Source of the DNA: Asterochloris sp. CNOR1 | Taxonomy: Eukaryota > Chlorophyta > Trebouxiophyceae > Trebouxiales > Trebouxiaceae | Assembly (NCBI GenBank): GCA_963969365.1 | Contig: OZ017751.1 | Location: 620,001-684,000 of the forward strand | Direction: 5' to 3' | DNA: 64,000 bases | In this document: positions 62,329-64,000 of the stretch, in pieces | Position numbering within the stretch: position 1 is the first letter of the stretch | How the letters are laid out: every line of letters begins with the position of its first letter | The notes under the pieces: generated by a model | What the model was told of the DNA's origin: nothing | Databases searched by the model: none | Seen by the model: only the letters and a program-made list of their open reading frames with translations | Translations under genes and position numbers: made by a program

Positions 62329-63148
62329 ATGGCTGCCAGTCAGGCCACCATTCAGCGTGATCAGGCCCGACCTGTCAAGCCTGTGCCGCTGCCACAGCAG
62401 CAGAGTCCTGTCCAGCAGCTGCTGGCACAGCAACACCAGACCGTGCGGCACCTGCTGCCCCTTAGGCACCAGTCTGACGCCAGCATCAGCACAGACTCTG
62501 GCATCCCGCTGCTATCCAGGCTCTGCCCTCAGGCCTTTGTCAGCAGCAGCACAGAGGAGGGCCTCATCCTGGGGTTTGAAGCTGCCGGCGGCAAGGCTGT
62601 TGCCATTGAGGATTTTGGTCTGGGGGTGGTGAGAGCTTTCTGCAGGGATGTGATGGCGCCTCCTGCTCAAGCTGGATTGCAGCCGTGTGAAACTGGTTGC
62701 AGCCCACCCGCTTGCTGGTGCATGCACAGTACGGGCCAACCATCTGGTGCTGTTGGGACTGTGGCACCCGTTGCTGCCCTTTGTTGACTTTTGACACAAA
62801 ACTTGGCTGTGCTCATTTGCTTCAGTCTGCTCCAGCTCGGCACAGGCGTCTTGAAGTGTGCCCAGTCTGCAGCTGCAACCAGGTGGCCAACTATAGCCAG
62901 GCCGTCAGCCTGACCCCTTCACGCCAGCAACCATGACTGTGCCCTGCGTGCAGATGGGAGTCAGGCGGTTCCTAGCCTGCGCTCGCTGCAAGCTGTGGTG
63001 GATGACACCTGAGTGGGGCAGCAGAGCAAAGGACATGCCTCCAGAGACACAGTTCATGCTGTTGGAACTTGAGGAGGGGACCTATGCCATCATGCTGCCG
63101 CTGATAGACAGCAACACGTTCAGGAGCACGCTGCGGCCGCCCAGGTGA
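62329..63148 (+). CDS. N-terminal raffinose synthase / alkaline alpha-galactosidase (GH36) fragment
   Basis: Resembles only the N-terminal part of plant raffinose synthase/SIP proteins (GH36), which are normally about 750-850 residues. Exon 1 (62329-62628) starts MAASQATIQRDQARPVKPV and contains a Gln/His-rich leader, then STEEGLILGFEAAGGKAV. Exon 2 (62954 on) carries the hallmark RFLACARCKLWWMTPEWGSR, then PPETQFMLLELEEGTYAIML. Reading on, it ends at TGA 63146-63148 right after LRPPR. A GTGAGC donor overlaps that stop, so an intron could start there, but no matching GH36 exon is seen before MAD1 occupies the other strand from 63434. The catalytic Asp-containing barrel is absent. It is either a truncated gene or a fragment. 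Confidence 0.6.
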
Positions 63149-63433
63149 GCCGTGGTGAATGTGATGGCTCACGACCTCGAATGCTCCCAATCTTGCAAGG
63201 GCATGCTATCCACTCTGGTGAGCGGGAGGACACATCGGACTTACAGTTCGGACTACTGATGCTAAGACAGGGCGTTAGCAGCAGACAGTACCACAAGTCA
63301 AATATTGGCACTGCCTGACGCCTCTCAGCACCCTTGGCGGGGCGTGCCATGGTGGTGCACACTTCATCAAGCTTTGGTACTATCAGGTGTGCATCCTCGC
63401 GTTCTCACTGAGGGCTCTGATGTGTTCTGCTCC

Positions 63434-64000
63434 TCAGCATTGTGTCTGGCGCTGGAAGAGGTCCATGGTGACCTGGGCTGTGAGGGCAGGAATGGAGTCA
63501 AACCTGCAGCCACATGTAGCTAGTGCTGCACTTGATGGGGTCCTCAGGTCCAGGCTTGCAAGCATGTGATCACTAGCTGGGCACCAGTACCTCTTGCCAG
63601 GCGTGTTGCTGCACAACACAGCAACACACTCTTGATGAGCACCACAGCAGGGGTAGCCAGCTGACATGCCATTCTTGGCTGGGCAGGTTCCAGCGTCGGC
63701 ATTGCCACTACGCTGTGGCCCTGCTCACCTGCCGATAAACATGTCGACCTGCTCCTTGACAGCCTGGCTGTTGGTGGTCCACTCGCTGGGCAGCAGCTCC
63801 ATGGTGCTGTCCGGATTCATCCTGAACAGCAGCTCGGCGCGGGCGTCATCTGCATTGCGGGGCCGCAGCACGAAGAGCGAGGGGGGCACCCCTGAGCTCA
63901 GGCTGATGGGTGCAGCCTCGCTCTTCATGTCAATGCGGTAGCCAAACATGCAGTAGCAGGCCTCCCTGAAAGTCGCAATCTGGCGGTTGAACACCTGCGT
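63434..64000 (-). CDS. MAD1: MAD1 spindle-checkpoint protein, C-terminal part (5' end outside window)
   Basis: MAD1 binds MAD2 and Bub1 at unattached kinetochores and starts the spindle checkpoint. The exon from the window end to 63729 encodes the C-terminal globular domain: FNRQIATFREACYCMFGYRI (family: FREACYLLFGYKID), ELLFRMNPDSTMELLPSEW and VKEQVDMFIG. It joins in phase 2 to the last exon 63434-63503 (RFDSIPALTAQVTMDLFQRQ, then TQC and TGA), matching the family ending RFNSIPAF-A-LT. The long N-terminal coiled coil and the RLK motif would lie beyond the window. Confidence 0.9.

Overview
The window is nuclear DNA of a green alga, most likely a chlorophyte (a trebouxiophyte such as Coccomyxa or Trebouxia fits, but this is inference). 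The evidence is intron-dense genes with GT-AG and a few GC-AG introns, and plant-lineage families: a TIC40 chloroplast import co-chaperone, a nuclear bS16 ribosomal protein with an N-terminal extension, an SnRK2 kinase, a raffinose-synthase fragment and a dehydrin with K-segments. The base composition is rich in CTG/CAG and TGCA, and almost every splice acceptor reads CTGCAG or TGCAG. I built gene models by hand from protein-family similarity plus splice-phase consistency, so exon edges are approximate unless exact positions are given.

Layout: PRT1-like E3 ligase (1-1697, minus, 3' end outside the window); ubiquilin/DSK2 (1767-6738, plus); dehydrin-like LEA protein (6936-9616, plus); TIC40 (9862-15514, minus); an unidentified helix-rich protein (15600-19338, plus); class-III aminotransferase of the ETNPPL/PHYKPL phospho-lyase group (19540-~22912, minus); organellar-type bS16 (24001-25149, plus); a 16-kb gene that appears to join a UIM, a Ufd2-type E4 core and a BIRC6-type E2 (UBC) domain (25268-41464, minus); Msp1/ATAD1 AAA ATPase (41588-45539, plus); SnRK2 (45763-50498, plus); a damaged CFIm25 copy (51018-53056, plus); an orphan with a possible nuclease-like motif (53359-~54531, minus); uroporphyrinogen-III methyltransferase (54811-58214, plus); GT71-like mannosyltransferase (58475-61866, minus); an N-terminal raffinose-synthase fragment (62329-63148, plus); and MAD1 (63434-end, minus, 5' end outside the window).

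The genes mostly alternate strand, giving head-to-head starts 85-460 bp apart and tail-to-tail ends 118-300 bp apart. Several products concern protein quality control: the PRT1-like E3, ubiquilin, the E4-E2 protein and Msp1. This may be coincidence of position.

Two points stand out. First, the E4-E2 gene seems to have a BIRC6-like E2 domain where the Ufd2 U-box should be, with matching splice phases across the junction; I know of no described protein with this architecture. Second, many introns carry decayed tandem copies of the adjoining exon-intron border ('exon echoes'), repeated in at least eight genes on both strands, which points to a general duplication process in this genome.
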